Positions 1 to 11,000 of a stretch of DNA of 64,000 nt are shown piece after piece. Each line of letters begins with the position of its first letter. Position 1 is the first letter of the stretch. Source of the stretch: Metabacillus sp. FJAT-52054 (lineage in GTDB: Bacteria > Bacillota > Bacilli > Bacillales > Bacillaceae); the NCBI RefSeq assembly GCF_037201815.1, contig NZ_CP147407.1, forward strand, positions 1,178,001 through 1,242,000. The letters run 5' to 3'. The notes beneath the pieces were generated by a model, which searched no databases, was not told where the DNA came from, and saw only the letters and a list, made by a program, of their open reading frames with translations. The position numbers were made by a program, and so were the translations under genes.

Positions 1-1
1 T

Positions 2-3000
2 GATAAGACCGGTTTTATTCAGCATGTAGAAGCGATGATTACGGAATTCAAACGATACAGCATAAACCCGGCTGAACTGCTTGGGCAGATCCAAGCGATT
101 CAAAAACAGATGAATGAAAAGGAAAGAGTTCTTTCAGGAAAGCTTGAGGACTTGCATGCCATTTATGAACGGCTTGAAGAAGCGCTCACGGGCCGGTATG
201 TAGACGCCGAGGATACGCTCGGAATGCTTTCGGAACGAATTCCCGAATCCTCCTATCTTGAAAAAGCAGAGATTTACATAGATGGTTTTCATCATTTCAC
301 GCCAATGGAAATGGAGGCGGTGAAAAGCCTTCTCGCAAAAGCAGCCCGGGTAACCGTCAGCATTACGGCGGATAAATTGTTTGACAGGCATTTGCCGCAT
401 GAGCTGCATTTGTTCCGGATGACAGGGATGACATACACCCAATTCAAGAAAATGGCCGAGGATCTTCACATTGAAACTGAGGAACCGGTCTTGCTGAATG
501 AGCTTCCAAGATTCATCGGTTCTCCCTCTCTTCAGCACTTGGAGCAAAATTATGATTCAAGGCCATCACAGCCATTCAAAGGGCTGACGGACATCTCCAT
601 CTGCCAGGCGGCAAGCCACCGTGCGGAAATAGAAGGAATTGCCCGCCGGATTCAGGAGCACGTCAGGAAAAGGGGAGCCCGTTTCCGGGACACAGCGATT
701 TTACTGCGCCATCCATCCAGCTATCATGATTTAATTGAACAGGTATTTACAGATTATGAGATTCCTTTTTTCATAGATCAAAAACGTTCCATGCTTCATC
801 ACCCTCTTGTAGAATTGATCCGGTCTTCCCTGGAGGCTGTTACGGGCAGCTTTCGATACGAAGCGATGTTCCGTACGATAAAAACGGATCTGCTGTTTCC
901 AGCGGGAGCGGATAAACGTTCCTTAAGAGAAGAGATGGATCTACTCGAAAACTATGTGCTTGCACATGGCATAAACGGGTCAAGATGGACCTCCGAAAAA
1001 AGGTGGATTTACAGAAGGTTCCGTTCCCTGGAGGGCGGAAACGCAGTGACGGATGAAGAACTGAACAAGGAAGAACAAATCAACCGGCTGAAGGAGCTTG
1101 CTGCGAAGCCCCTTAAAGAACTGGCTGCGGGGCTCAAAAAAGCAAAAACGGGAGTACAGAAGGCAGGGGCTTTGTTTTTGTTCCTTGAAAATCTTGAAAT
1201 TCCTGCGAAGCTCGAAGAACTTAAACAAGAGGCAGAATTGGCCGGGGGTCTTATCGAGGTCCGGGAGCATTCCCAAGTTTGGGATGCGGTGATTGGTCTG
1301 CTGGATGAATTTGCAGAAATGATCGGAAATCACCCCATATCCTCGGCGCAGTTTACGGAAATGATGGATACCGGTTTGGAAAGCTTAAAGTTTTCTCTTG
1401 TTCCTCCGGCGATAGATCAGGTCCTGATCGGGGATATGGAACGTTCCCGGTTTTACGGATTGAAGCATACATTCGTGGCCGGTGCAAATGATGGGGTTAT
1501 TCCAGCAAGACCGGCGGAGGATGGCATACTCTCGGATGAGGACCGCGAGCTTCTTGAACAGAACGGGGCTGCAATGGCGCCGTCAGCAAGACAGCAGCTG
1601 CTGGATGAAAATTTCATAATTTATATGGCGCTCGCGAGCGGATCGGAGCACCTGTCTGTTTCGTATCCATCGGCGGATCCGGAAGGGAAGACGCTGCTGC
1701 CTTCTATTTTAATTAGCCGTCTGGAGGAACTTTTTCCGGATGCGGTGAAGGAGTGGTTTGTAAATGAACCGGAATCACTCGAGGAGCATGAACAGTTATC
1801 CTTTATGCCGAACAAATCTGTTGCACTGACATACTTAAGCTCTCAGCTGCAGACGTGGAAGAAGCAATATCCGGTGCATGACAGCTGGTGGGATGCTTAC
1901 AATTATTTGATTGAGCACGATCAGAGCGGCAATGTGGAGATGGTCATCGGAAGCCTGTTTTATAAGAATCAGGCAAAGCCGTTGAAGCAGGCTGTCACAA
2001 AAGAGCTTTATGGCCAGCATATATTGGGAAGTGTGTCCAGGATGGAGCAATTCAGAAGCTGTCCGTTCTCCCATTTTGCGAGCCACGGACTGAAGCTGAG
2101 GGAACGCGAGCAGTTCCGTCTTGAAGCTCCGGATGTCGGCCAGCTGTTTCACTCGGCGCTCAAGATGATTTCTGACAGGCTGGGGGAAATGAACGTATCC
2201 TGGAGGGATGTCACGAAGGATCAATGCAGATCTCTATCGAGTGAAGCAGTAAACCGGCTGGCTCCCATGCTCCAAAAAGAAGTGCTTATGAGCTCGAACC
2301 GTCATCAGTATTTGAAAAGCAAACTTGAAAAGATTATTGCCAGGGCGGCGGGTGTGATTGCTGAACAGGCAAAGGCTTCGCTATTTACGCCAATCGGACT
2401 GGAACTTGGCTTCGGCAAGGGCGGCCCGCTGCCGCCAATGAGATTTAAGCTCGATAACGGCTATACGATGGAGCTGACGGGTAGGATTGACCGGGTAGAT
2501 TCAGCTGAAAGCTCCAGAGGCCTTCTGCTTCGAATCGTGGATTACAAATCGAGCGACCGCGCCCTGAATCTAAGCGAGGTTTACTATGGTATCGCTCTGC
2601 AAATGCTCACCTATTTGGACGTTATTATTTCCTATTCCAAAACATGGCTTGGCGTGGAAGCGAGTCCTGCGGGCGTGCTCTATTTCCACGTTCATGATCC
2701 AATGATTCAGGCCGGCGCAAAGCTTAGTCTTGAGGATCTTGAGGAAGAAATCTTTAAAAAGTTTAAAATGAAGGGTCTGCTTCTTGGAGAAGAGGAGACG
2801 ATTCAGCTCATGGATCAGACGCTTGAAAGCGGTTCGTCCAATATTGTGGCAGCCGGCTTCAAAAAAAGCGGCGGCTTCAGCTCAAGCTCTTCGATTGCGA
2901 GCAATGAAGAGTTCGATATGCTGCGGCGCCATGTGAGAAGTGAATTTAAGCAGATTGGAACGGAAATTACCAATGGGGTGACGGATATCAGCCCATACAG

Positions 3001-3151
3001 GATGAAGGATAAAGTGCCGTGCACATTTTGTCCGTATAAAGGAGTCTGCCAGTTTGACCAATCCCTTAAGGACAATGATTACCGGGTTCTGAGAGAAGAG
3101 AAGAATGAGCAGATATTTATGCGTCTGAGAGAGGAGGCCGACAATGAATAA
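2..3151 (+). CDS. addB: AddB, helicase-nuclease subunit (5' truncated by window edge)
   Basis: This is the 3' part (about 1,049 codons) of AddB, the second subunit of the AddAB helicase-nuclease, which resects double-strand breaks for RecA-dependent repair (the RecBCD counterpart). The frame is open to the left edge, so the N-terminal nucleotide-binding region is outside the window. The C-terminal nuclease shows GRIDRVD and then IVDYKSSD near 2540. The four cysteines that bind an Fe-S cluster in B. subtilis AddB are present: one in FRSCPF (about 2057) and three in CTFCPYKGVC (about 3020). It overlaps addA by 8 bp, which suggests translational coupling. Confidence 0.97.
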   Translation, partial: DKTGFIQHVEAMITEFKRYSINPAELLGQIQAIQKQMNEKERVLSGKLEDLHAIYERLEEALTGRYVDAEDTLGMLSERIPESSYLEKAEIYIDGFHHFTPMEMEAVKSLLAKAARVTVSITADKLFDRHLPHELHLFRMTGMTYTQFKKMAEDLHIETEEPVLLNELPRFIGSPSLQHLEQNYDSRPSQPFKGLTDISICQAASHRAEIEGIARRIQEHVRKRGARFRDTAILLRHPSSYHDLIEQVFTDYEIPFFIDQKRSMLHHPLVELIRSSLEAVTGSFRYEAMFRTIKTDLLFPAGADKRSLREEMDLLENYVLAHGINGSRWTSEKRWIYRRFRSLEGGNAVTDEELNKEEQINRLKELAAKPLKELAAGLKKAKTGVQKAGALFLFLENLEIPAKLEELKQEAELAGGLIEVREHSQVWDAVIGLLDEFAEMIGNHPISSAQFTEMMDTGLESLKFSLVPPAIDQVLIGDMERSRFYGLKHTFVAGANDGVIPARPAEDGILSDEDRELLEQNGAAMAPSARQQLLDENFIIYMALASGSEHLSVSYPSADPEGKTLLPSILISRLEELFPDAVKEWFVNEPESLEEHEQLSFMPNKSVALTYLSSQLQTWKKQYPVHDSWWDAYNYLIEHDQSGNVEMVIGSLFYKNQAKPLKQAVTKELYGQHILGSVSRMEQFRSCPFSHFASHGLKLREREQFRLEAPDVGQLFHSALKMISDRLGEMNVSWRDVTKDQCRSLSSEAVNRLAPMLQKEVLMSSNRHQYLKSKLEKIIARAAGVIAEQAKASLFTPIGLELGFGKGGPLPPMRFKLDNGYTMELTGRIDRVDSAESSRGLLLRIVDYKSSDRALNLSEVYYGIALQMLTYLDVIISYSKTWLGVEASPAGVLYFHVHDPMIQAGAKLSLEDLEEEIFKKFKMKGLLLGEEETIQLMDQTLESGSSNIVAAGFKKSGGFSSSSSIASNEEFDMLRRHVRSEFKQIGTEITNGVTDISPYRMKDKVPCTFCPYKGVCQFDQSLKDNDYRVLREEKNEQIFMRLREEADNE

Positions 3152-6100
3152 TCACATTCCCAAACCGCCGGGTAGCCAGTGGACGGATGACCAATGGTCA
3201 GCGATTGCTTCTTCCGGACAGGATATTCTTGTAGCGGCGGCGGCAGGATCCGGAAAAACTGCGGTTCTTGTGGAACGCATGATTCGGAAGATTACGAGCC
3301 GGGATAACCCGGCTGATGTCGACCGGCTTTTAGTCGTTACGTTCACCAATGCATCGGCTGCTGAAATGAAAAACAGGATTGGCGAAGCGCTTGAGGAAGC
3401 ATTGAAAAGCAATCCGGCTTCGCTTCATTTAAGACGACAGATTACCTTGCTGAACCGGGCATCCATTTCAACGCTCCATTCCTTTTGCCTGAATATGATC
3501 CAAAAATATTACTACATGATTGACCTTGATCCCGGCTTCCGAATTGCCGACCAGACAGAGGGAGCCCTTTTAATGGATGAGGTGCTCGATGATTTATTCG
3601 AAGAGGAATATGGAAAAGAGAATAATGAATCGTTTTTTGACCTGGCAGACCGCTATTCCTCTGACCGGAGTGATCTTGCCCTGCAGGACTTAATCCGTAC
3701 GCTTTACGATTTTTCGAGATCAAATCCGAATCCGGATGAATGGCTTAGCCAGCTATCGAGTCTTTACGATGTGAACGAGAATTGCCGCTTGGAAGACCAG
3801 CCATACTTCCCAGTCATCAAAGAAGATATCGAGATAAACATAGGTCTTGCAAAGGAAAGGCTCGAACAGGCGATGCGGCTGATCCGGATGCCGGGCGGCC
3901 CAGCTCCGAGAGCCGATGATGTTTCCGATTATCTAAATCAGGTAAACAGCCTCCTGGAAAAGGAATTTTCCTGGGAGGAGCTTGCAGCAGGCATGTCCTC
4001 CCTCAAACCGAAGCGGGCAAAGCCTGTGAAGGGTGAAGAGTACGATCCGGTTCTAACCGAAGAAGTGAAAACATTAAGAGACAGTGCCAAGAAGCAGCTT
4101 GAAAAAGTGGAAGAAGACTGGTTTAAACGTGATATCCGCCGCTCACTCCATGACCTTGGCGAATTGAAGCCCGTTATTGATACCCTCGTTCAGTTTGTGA
4201 AAAGATTTGGGGAGCATTTTCAGCAAAAGAAAAAGGAAAAAGGCCTGGTGGACTTCTCAGATCTTGAGCATCTGTGCCTTTCCATCCTTTCAGTAAAAGA
4301 TGAACATGGCCGCCTTCTTCCCGCCGAACCGGCTTTAGCGTGCCGTCAGCAGTTTACGGAAGTCATGGTGGATGAATATCAGGATACGAATCTTGTGCAG
4401 GAAGCGATTCTCCAGCTCGTCAAAAAAAAATCGGAAGAAGCAGGAAATCTGTTTATGGTAGGGGATGTCAAACAGTCTATCTACCGCTTTCGTCTTGCGG
4501 AACCAATGCTGTTCTTAAATAAATACAAGCGGTTTACACCGGGCGCTGAGACCACCGGACAGCGCATTGATTTAAATAAAAACTTCAGGAGCCGTTCGGA
4601 GGTGCTGGATGGCACAAACTTTCTATTTAAACAGCTGATGGGAGAAAAGGTTGGCGAGATCCATTATGATGACCAGGCAGAACTGAAGCTTGGTGCAGCC
4701 TATCCGGAGAGTGCAGGAATGGAAACCGAGCTTCTGCTTGCTGATCGGAGCGGCCTTGAAGAACTGGAAGACGAGCCGGGAGCTAATGCCATGAATGAAC
4801 CGGAGGCTGATACCGTTCAGCTTGAATCAAGGCTGATAGCAAAAAAAATCCGGGAGCTAGTTGACAGCCGGTCTCCAATCTATGACCGGAAAAAGAACGG
4901 AACCCGCGGTATCATGTACCGGGATATTGTTATCCTGCTCCGTTCCATGCCATGGGCTCCGCAGATGATGGAGGAGCTGAAAAAACAGGGAATTCCGGTG
5001 TATGCAAACCTTTCCGGAGGATATTTTGAAGCGACAGAGGTCGCAATTATGATGTCGCTTCTGAAAACGATCGACAATCCGTCACAAGATATTCCGCTTG
5101 CCTCTGTTTTAAGGTCGCCAATCGTCGGGTTAAATGAGACCGAAATGGCGGCAATTCGTACGTACGATAAAAAAGGAACCTACTACGAAGCGTGCAAAGC
5201 AGCGCTTGAGCATCCTATCTCATCGGACAGGGTATTAGCAGAGAAGCTGCTTCGCTTTTTCACCCGCTTGAATGAGTGGAGAAGCGAAGCGAGAAAAGGT
5301 GCAGTATCCGACCTGATCTGGAGAATTTACAGGGAAAGCAAATTTTTTGATTTTGCAGGGGGGATGCCGGGCGGAAAGCAGCGGCAGGCAAACCTCCGTG
5401 CCCTTTACGACAGAGCCCGTCAATATGAGGCTACTTCCTTCCGCGGCCTGTTTCGTTTTCTGCGTTTTATTGAAAGAATGCAGGAAAGAGGGGACGACCT
5501 CGGGGCTGCGAGAGCGCTTGGCGAACAGGAGGATGTTGTGCGGATCATGACGATCCACAGCAGCAAGGGACTTGAATTCCCGGTTGTTTTTACAGCGGGG
5601 CTTGCCAGACAGTTCAATATGATGGACATGAACAAAAGCTTCCTGCTTGATAAGCATCTTGGATTCGGTACGAAGTACATCCATCCGGAGCTGCGATTCA
5701 GCTATCCGACTCTTCCGCTTCTTGCGATGAAAAAGAAGCTGAAAATAGAGCTGCTTTCTGAGGAACTCAGGGTTCTTTATGTGGCATTGACGAGAGCGAA
5801 GGAAAAGCTGTTTCTTGTCGGAACCGTGAAGGATCGGGAGAAGGCGCTTCTCAGCTGGAAAAGGGCTCTTTCCAATCGGGAGTGGCTGCTGCCTGACGGC
5901 GACCGTCTTCAAGCAAAGTCCTATCTGGACTGGATTGGTCCTGCCCTGACACGGCATCCTGGCGCTATTGAGCTTCACGAGGGGGAAGCGCCAGAGTCTG
6001 TACTGGCTGAGCATCCTTCCAAATGGAAGGTTCAATTTGTCCATCAAAGCGAATTGCTGGAGCCTGATGCGCAGCGCGAGGAGATGGAGCTTAAAATTAT

Positions 6101-6851
6101 GGAGGCTCTTTCGGAAAGAAAGCCCATTCCGCTGACGACTCCCTGGAGTGAAGAAGTGGAAAAAGAGCTGTCATGGGTGTACCCTCATTTGGCATCCTCC
6201 CTTCAAAGCTCAAAGCAGTCAGTTTCTGAGATAAAGAGAATGCAATCCTTTAAGGATGAATTTTCGGAGCAGCCTCCTGCCAAGGAAGGAACCATGATTT
6301 ATGACCGTCCGAAATTCCTTCAGCAGAAGATGCTGACAGCAGCAGAACGGGGAACCGCCATGCATGCGGTCATGCAGCATCTGCCGCTTGGAGAACCTGT
6401 CACACGTGATGTCGTTCTCTCGACGGTTGACGATATGAGAAGGAGAGAGCTGCTGACGGAAGAACAGGCAGACATTATTGAACCGGAATCCATCGTATCC
6501 TTTTACTCATCAGAAATCGGACAGAAAATGCAGCACGCAAAACGGGTGCTGAGAGAGGTACCATTCAGTTATGCCCGTACACCAGAACACACCTCCGCAG
6601 AGGACAAGGTACTTGTGCAGGGAGTCATCGACTGCCTGATTGAGGATGAAGAAGGGCTGACGATCGTAGACTACAAGACGGATTCCATTAAAGGGAGATT
6701 CGAAGGGTTTTCAGAAGCGGAAAGCACGATGCGCAGCCGTTATGAAATACAGCTCCAGATATATAGTGAAGCCGTTGAATCTATTTTTAAAAAGCCGGTT
6801 ACTCGAAGGGTGCTGTATTTCTTCGATGCAAATCAGCTATTAGACGTATAA
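3144..6851 (+). CDS. addA: AddA, helicase-nuclease subunit
   Basis: AddA is the UvrD-like ATP-dependent helicase and nuclease subunit of AddAB. At 1,235 residues it is close to B. subtilis AddA. Superfamily 1 motifs run in order: Walker A AAAGSGKT (about residues 32-39), VDEYQDTN, GDVKQSIYRFR, IHSSKGLEFPVVF and VLYVALTRAKEKL. The C-terminal RecB-type nuclease carries VIDCLIEDEEG and IVDYKTD (around residue 1173). The start lies inside the end of addB, and sbcD begins 20 bp after the stop. The four genes addB-addA-sbcD-sbcC read as one DNA-repair operon. Confidence 0.98.
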   Translation: MNNHIPKPPGSQWTDDQWSAIASSGQDILVAAAAGSGKTAVLVERMIRKITSRDNPADVDRLLVVTFTNASAAEMKNRIGEALEEALKSNPASLHLRRQITLLNRASISTLHSFCLNMIQKYYYMIDLDPGFRIADQTEGALLMDEVLDDLFEEEYGKENNESFFDLADRYSSDRSDLALQDLIRTLYDFSRSNPNPDEWLSQLSSLYDVNENCRLEDQPYFPVIKEDIEINIGLAKERLEQAMRLIRMPGGPAPRADDVSDYLNQVNSLLEKEFSWEELAAGMSSLKPKRAKPVKGEEYDPVLTEEVKTLRDSAKKQLEKVEEDWFKRDIRRSLHDLGELKPVIDTLVQFVKRFGEHFQQKKKEKGLVDFSDLEHLCLSILSVKDEHGRLLPAEPALACRQQFTEVMVDEYQDTNLVQEAILQLVKKKSEEAGNLFMVGDVKQSIYRFRLAEPMLFLNKYKRFTPGAETTGQRIDLNKNFRSRSEVLDGTNFLFKQLMGEKVGEIHYDDQAELKLGAAYPESAGMETELLLADRSGLEELEDEPGANAMNEPEADTVQLESRLIAKKIRELVDSRSPIYDRKKNGTRGIMYRDIVILLRSMPWAPQMMEELKKQGIPVYANLSGGYFEATEVAIMMSLLKTIDNPSQDIPLASVLRSPIVGLNETEMAAIRTYDKKGTYYEACKAALEHPISSDRVLAEKLLRFFTRLNEWRSEARKGAVSDLIWRIYRESKFFDFAGGMPGGKQRQANLRALYDRARQYEATSFRGLFRFLRFIERMQERGDDLGAARALGEQEDVVRIMTIHSSKGLEFPVVFTAGLARQFNMMDMNKSFLLDKHLGFGTKYIHPELRFSYPTLPLLAMKKKLKIELLSEELRVLYVALTRAKEKLFLVGTVKDREKALLSWKRALSNREWLLPDGDRLQAKSYLDWIGPALTRHPGAIELHEGEAPESVLAEHPSKWKVQFVHQSELLEPDAQREEMELKIMEALSERKPIPLTTPWSEEVEKELSWVYPHLASSLQSSKQSVSEIKRMQSFKDEFSEQPPAKEGTMIYDRPKFLQQKMLTAAERGTAMHAVMQHLPLGEPVTRDVVLSTVDDMRRRELLTEEQADIIEPESIVSFYSSEIGQKMQHAKRVLREVPFSYARTPEHTSAEDKVLVQGVIDCLIEDEEGLTIVDYKTDSIKGRFEGFSEAESTMRSRYEIQLQIYSEAVESIFKKPVTRRVLYFFDANQLLDV

Positions 6852-6871
6852 ATGCAGAAAGGGGACGGAAG

Positions 6872-8053
6872 ATGAGGATATTGCACACAGCAGACTGGCA
6901 TCTGGGGAAAACTCTGGAAGGACGCAGCCGTATCCCGGAACAAGCCGCTTTTTTGGACGAGCTTGCCGATATTGTGGAAAAGGAGAAAATCGACACAGTC
7001 ATCATGGCGGGGGATGTGTTTGATACCGTCAATCCTCCATCCGCAGCAGAAAAATTATTTTATGAGAGTTTAAGCAAGCTTTCCGACAAGGGCAAAAGAC
7101 CGGTTGTTGTGATTGCCGGGAACCATGATAACCCTGAAAGACTCGCAGCAGCTTCCCCTCTTGCCGGGGACCATGGGATCCATTTAATCGGCTACCCGGA
7201 TGATCACATGCTGAAGGTAGATGTTCCGCTTGCAGGCCAGACAATGAATATTGCCGCGCTTGCCTATCCATCTGAATCACGGCTGGAACAGGTTTTATCT
7301 GAAAACTTTGATGAACTCCTGATGAGAAACCATTATGATACAAAAATTAAAAGTCTTTTTGAAAGCATGTGCCGCGGCTTCGGATCCGATACGGTAAATG
7401 TGGCGATGAGCCATCTTCACGTAGCGGGAGGCAGCACCTCGGATTCCGAGCGGCCAATTGAAGTAGGGGGAGCCTATACAGTCGCAGCAGACAGCCTCCC
7501 AGCTGCCGCTCAGTATGTGGCGCTCGGCCATCTTCATCGTCCGCAGACAATTAAAAGGGCTTTAACTCAGGCGCGCTATTCGGGCTCCCCGCTTGCATAC
7601 AGCTTTTCTGAAGCGGGCTATGCAAAATCAGTGACAATCATTGATGCAGTGCCGGGGGGAACAGCGCAGGTGGAGGAGATCTTTCTTTCCAGCGGCAAGC
7701 CTTTAGTGCAATGGAAAGCGGTGAGCGGAATGGCCCAGGTGCATGACTGGCTTGAGCAGGGCAAGGATGCGAACGCATGGGTAGACCTTGAAATTCATCT
7801 TACAGATGCTCTTTCCATTGAAGATATTCAGAAGCTTAGAAAATGGCATCCCGGGATCGTGCATATCCGTCCGGTATTCCAGTCAGAAGGTGCAGTCCTT
7901 CAGCCTGAGTCCAGATCGACTGTTCCAATAGACGAGCTTTTTGCTAGGTTTTACGAAAGGCAGACAGGGGGAGCCAAACCGGATGAGAAGCTGATCCGGC
8001 TGTTCAGGGAACTCGTCAGCGAAGAAGACACGGAGGAGGGAGAAGGCGCATGA
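6872..8053 (+). CDS. sbcD: SbcD, Mre11-family nuclease
   Basis: SbcD is the Mre11-like nuclease subunit of SbcCD, which opens hairpins and protein-blocked DNA ends. The calcineurin-type phosphoesterase signature is complete: DWHLG near the N-terminus, GDVFD, GNHDNPERL, SHLHVAGG and ALGHLHRP, which supply the two-metal ligands. The length (393 residues) is normal. The start follows a good ribosome binding site (AGAAAGGGGACGGAAG), and the 3' end overlaps sbcC by 4 bp (ATGA), as expected for partners made together. Confidence 0.97.
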   Translation: MRILHTADWHLGKTLEGRSRIPEQAAFLDELADIVEKEKIDTVIMAGDVFDTVNPPSAAEKLFYESLSKLSDKGKRPVVVIAGNHDNPERLAAASPLAGDHGIHLIGYPDDHMLKVDVPLAGQTMNIAALAYPSESRLEQVLSENFDELLMRNHYDTKIKSLFESMCRGFGSDTVNVAMSHLHVAGGSTSDSERPIEVGGAYTVAADSLPAAAQYVALGHLHRPQTIKRALTQARYSGSPLAYSFSEAGYAKSVTIIDAVPGGTAQVEEIFLSSGKPLVQWKAVSGMAQVHDWLEQGKDANAWVDLEIHLTDALSIEDIQKLRKWHPGIVHIRPVFQSEGAVLQPESRSTVPIDELFARFYERQTGGAKPDEKLIRLFRELVSEEDTEEGEGA

Positions 8054-11000
8054 AACCAATCGAGCTGACGATATCCGGTCTTCATAGTTTCAGAGAGAAG
8101 CAGACCATTGATTTTGAAGGTTTATGCGATGGAGGGGTGTTCGGCATTTTCGGTCCGACCGGAAGCGGAAAATCCTCAATCCTGGATGCAATTACCCTCG
8201 CTCTGTATGGAAAAGTGGAACGTGCTGCAAACAATACCCACGGCATCCTGAATCATGCAGAGGACCAGCTCTCTGTTTCTTATACATTCGAGCTTCAAAA
8301 TGGAACATCTGTCAAACGGTATAAGGTGGAAAGAACCTATAAAAGAACGGATGAGCACCGTGTGAAAGGCTCCATCTCCAGGCTGGTGGATTTGCAGGCG
8401 GAACCGGTTGTTTTAGCTGATAAAGCAAGTGAAGTGAATGAGAAGGTTCACGAATTGCTTGGACTGACCATTGACGATTTTACAAGGGCTGTAGTTCTGC
8501 CACAGGGCAAATTCGCTGAGTTTTTATCATTAAAAGGCTCTGAACGCAGACAAATGCTGCAAAGGCTGTTTCATCTCGAGCAATATGGAGATGAACTTTT
8601 AAAGAAGCTTCGCGGCAGGCTTTCCAAAGCAAAATACCGCCTAGGTGAAACAGAAGCAGAGCAGGCAGGCCTCGGTGATGCTTCAAAAGCTGCTTTACTA
8701 GCCGCGGAAACCGAATGGCAGTCAAGCTCACTTCTGCTGGAGAAACGGGTAGCTGAACGGAGAACGGTAAGAGACACATACGAGGAACAGAAAAAAGTAT
8801 GGGAGCTTCAGCAGGAAGAGAAGCAGCTAAAGGAAAAAGAAGTGAAGCTTGAGCGGCAGGCAGAAGAGATGGAAAACATTGAGCATCGCTTGAAAATTGC
8901 CGATCAGGCTGAGAGGCTGAAGCCTTATGCTGATCATCTCCAATCATCTGAAAGCAAACATGTTCTGCTAGTAGAAGAAGAAAAGAAATGGTCAACAGAA
9001 TGGGAGAAACAAAAACAAATAACGGCGGAAGCAAAACAGGCATTTGAAGAAGCAAGGAAGCAAAAAGAAATAAATGAGCCTGTTCTGGCGGTAAAAAAAG
9101 AGCGTCTGACCCAGCTTCTTGAAGTAGAAAAAGAGCGCGATCTGCGCAAAAACGAAACCGAAAAGCTGTCAATAGATCTCGAGCGTTTGGAGCAAGCCCG
9201 TCAAGCGGCGAAGCAAGAGTTTGATCACGCAGGGCAGCAGCTGGAGAAAGCAAAGCTTAAGCAGCAGCAGCTAAAACTTGAGCTCGAAAAACTTTCGGTT
9301 TCTTCGGCTTACAGGCAGAACATGCAGGCTGCTTCCGATTTACAGAAGGAATGGAAGTATGCGGAAGACCAAAAGAAGGAAGCAGAACAGCTATACTCAC
9401 AGCTGCTTCAGCAGCAGCAGAGTGCAGAAAAGGATATGAAAGACCTTACAGACAAAAGAGAGTTAGAGAGTGAAAAGCTTATGTCGGTCTACAGCGGACT
9501 TCTTCACACATTCGAACAGACGAGTGAACTGAAAAACAGGCTGGAACGCAGCATTGCTTTTGGCAAGGAAAAGACAGCAGCTGCTAAAGTGAAGCTGGAA
9601 CAGGAACGGGTGCACTCGATTGCCCGACAGTTATCCGCTTCCCTTCAGGAAGGAGAGGCTTGTCCTGTCTGCGGATCCACAAGCCATCCTATGCCTGTTC
9701 ATGGCGAGCAGGAGGAAGGAAGCCGGCTGCAGCTTGAACAATTGGAAAAAGAACTGGAAGATAATCGAATGCTGCTGCAGGAAACAGAGCTCTTAAGAGT
9801 CAAAATGGAAGAGCTCTCAGCCTACCTTATCGGTGAATTCAGCTGGATTGCAGACGAAAGCGTCCATTCAGAAAGTGCGGCTGCCCTTGAACAGACAGAA
9901 GCGGACTTCCTCACTGACTTAAAGGGTTTAAAACAGGATCTGCTGCACATCAGAGACAAGGCATCTGCAAGTGTGAAAATGCTTCAGCAGCTGAAGAACG
10001 AGGAGCAGCAATCCGCCCAGCTTATGGAGAGATGTAAGCTGGACCTTAAAGAAGCATTGGCTAAGCTTCAGCTGCATAATGAAAAAAATCAGGCATTTGA
10101 AAGGCAGTGGGCTGCTTCTTATCCAGAAATGAAGCAGGATGAAGTTTCGAAACGCCTGAAGGAGATGCTTGAGAAGGATACCCAATTTGAAGGACTTCAA
10201 ACGAGGGTAAATAAAAGCATTGAGTATATAGAAGAACAGGAGAAGCTCAGGCAGACTGCTCAGGAAAAGCTGGCAGAAATCGATAGACTCCAGATTCAGA
10301 CAGCTGAGAAAAAACAAGCCTCCCAGGAAAGACTGGATGAAAAAGAGCGACTACTTGAAAAAGAAAGTCAAAATGGCACCATTCCAGCTCAGCTTGCAGG
10401 GATTGAAAATCAGCTATCCCAATTAGCAGAACGCGAGAACCAGCTTCGCTCTCATTATGAGAAAAAAGACAACCATCTTAAGGAAGCGGAAAAGGAATTG
10501 GCAGCGGCAAGGAAAGGTCTAATTGATGCCTCAAAATCTGTTGAGGATGCAAGGAACAGCTGGCATAAGCAAATTGAACAAACGGCTCTTCGTACAATGG
10601 AAGACGTTCATTCAAGTCTGCTTCATCAAGAAGAAAAGGAAAGCTTTTCTTCCAGACTGGAAGCATTCAGGGATAATTGGAAGCAATGCAAGGCAGACTT
10701 AAAACGACTGAGCGAACAGCTTCGTGATCGGAAGCTGGATGAAGAAACATGGCTGAAAACGAATGAGCTTATCTCGGAATGCGAAGCGCTTGTAAGCGAG
10801 GCGGAAGGACTGAAAGGTGCTGCAGCTAAAGCCCTTGAGCTTCTAAAGGAAAAGCATGAGCGCTTTGAAAAGCTTGAAGAGCAGCGGCTTGAAGTTTCCG
10901 GCCAAATTGCTGATCTTGAAAAATTACAGTCTGTTTTTAAGGGGAATTCCTTTGTAGAATACATTGCAGAGGAGCAGCTTCACCATGTAACAAGAGCAGC

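Noticed and set aside
5235..6047. 270-codon minus-strand frame inside addA
   Set aside because: It lies wholly within a well-supported gene and has no domain or ribosome binding site.
8480..9253. 257-codon minus-strand frame inside sbcC
   Set aside because: It is a shadow of the sbcC coiled coil, with Leu/Ser/Phe-rich composition and no start signals.
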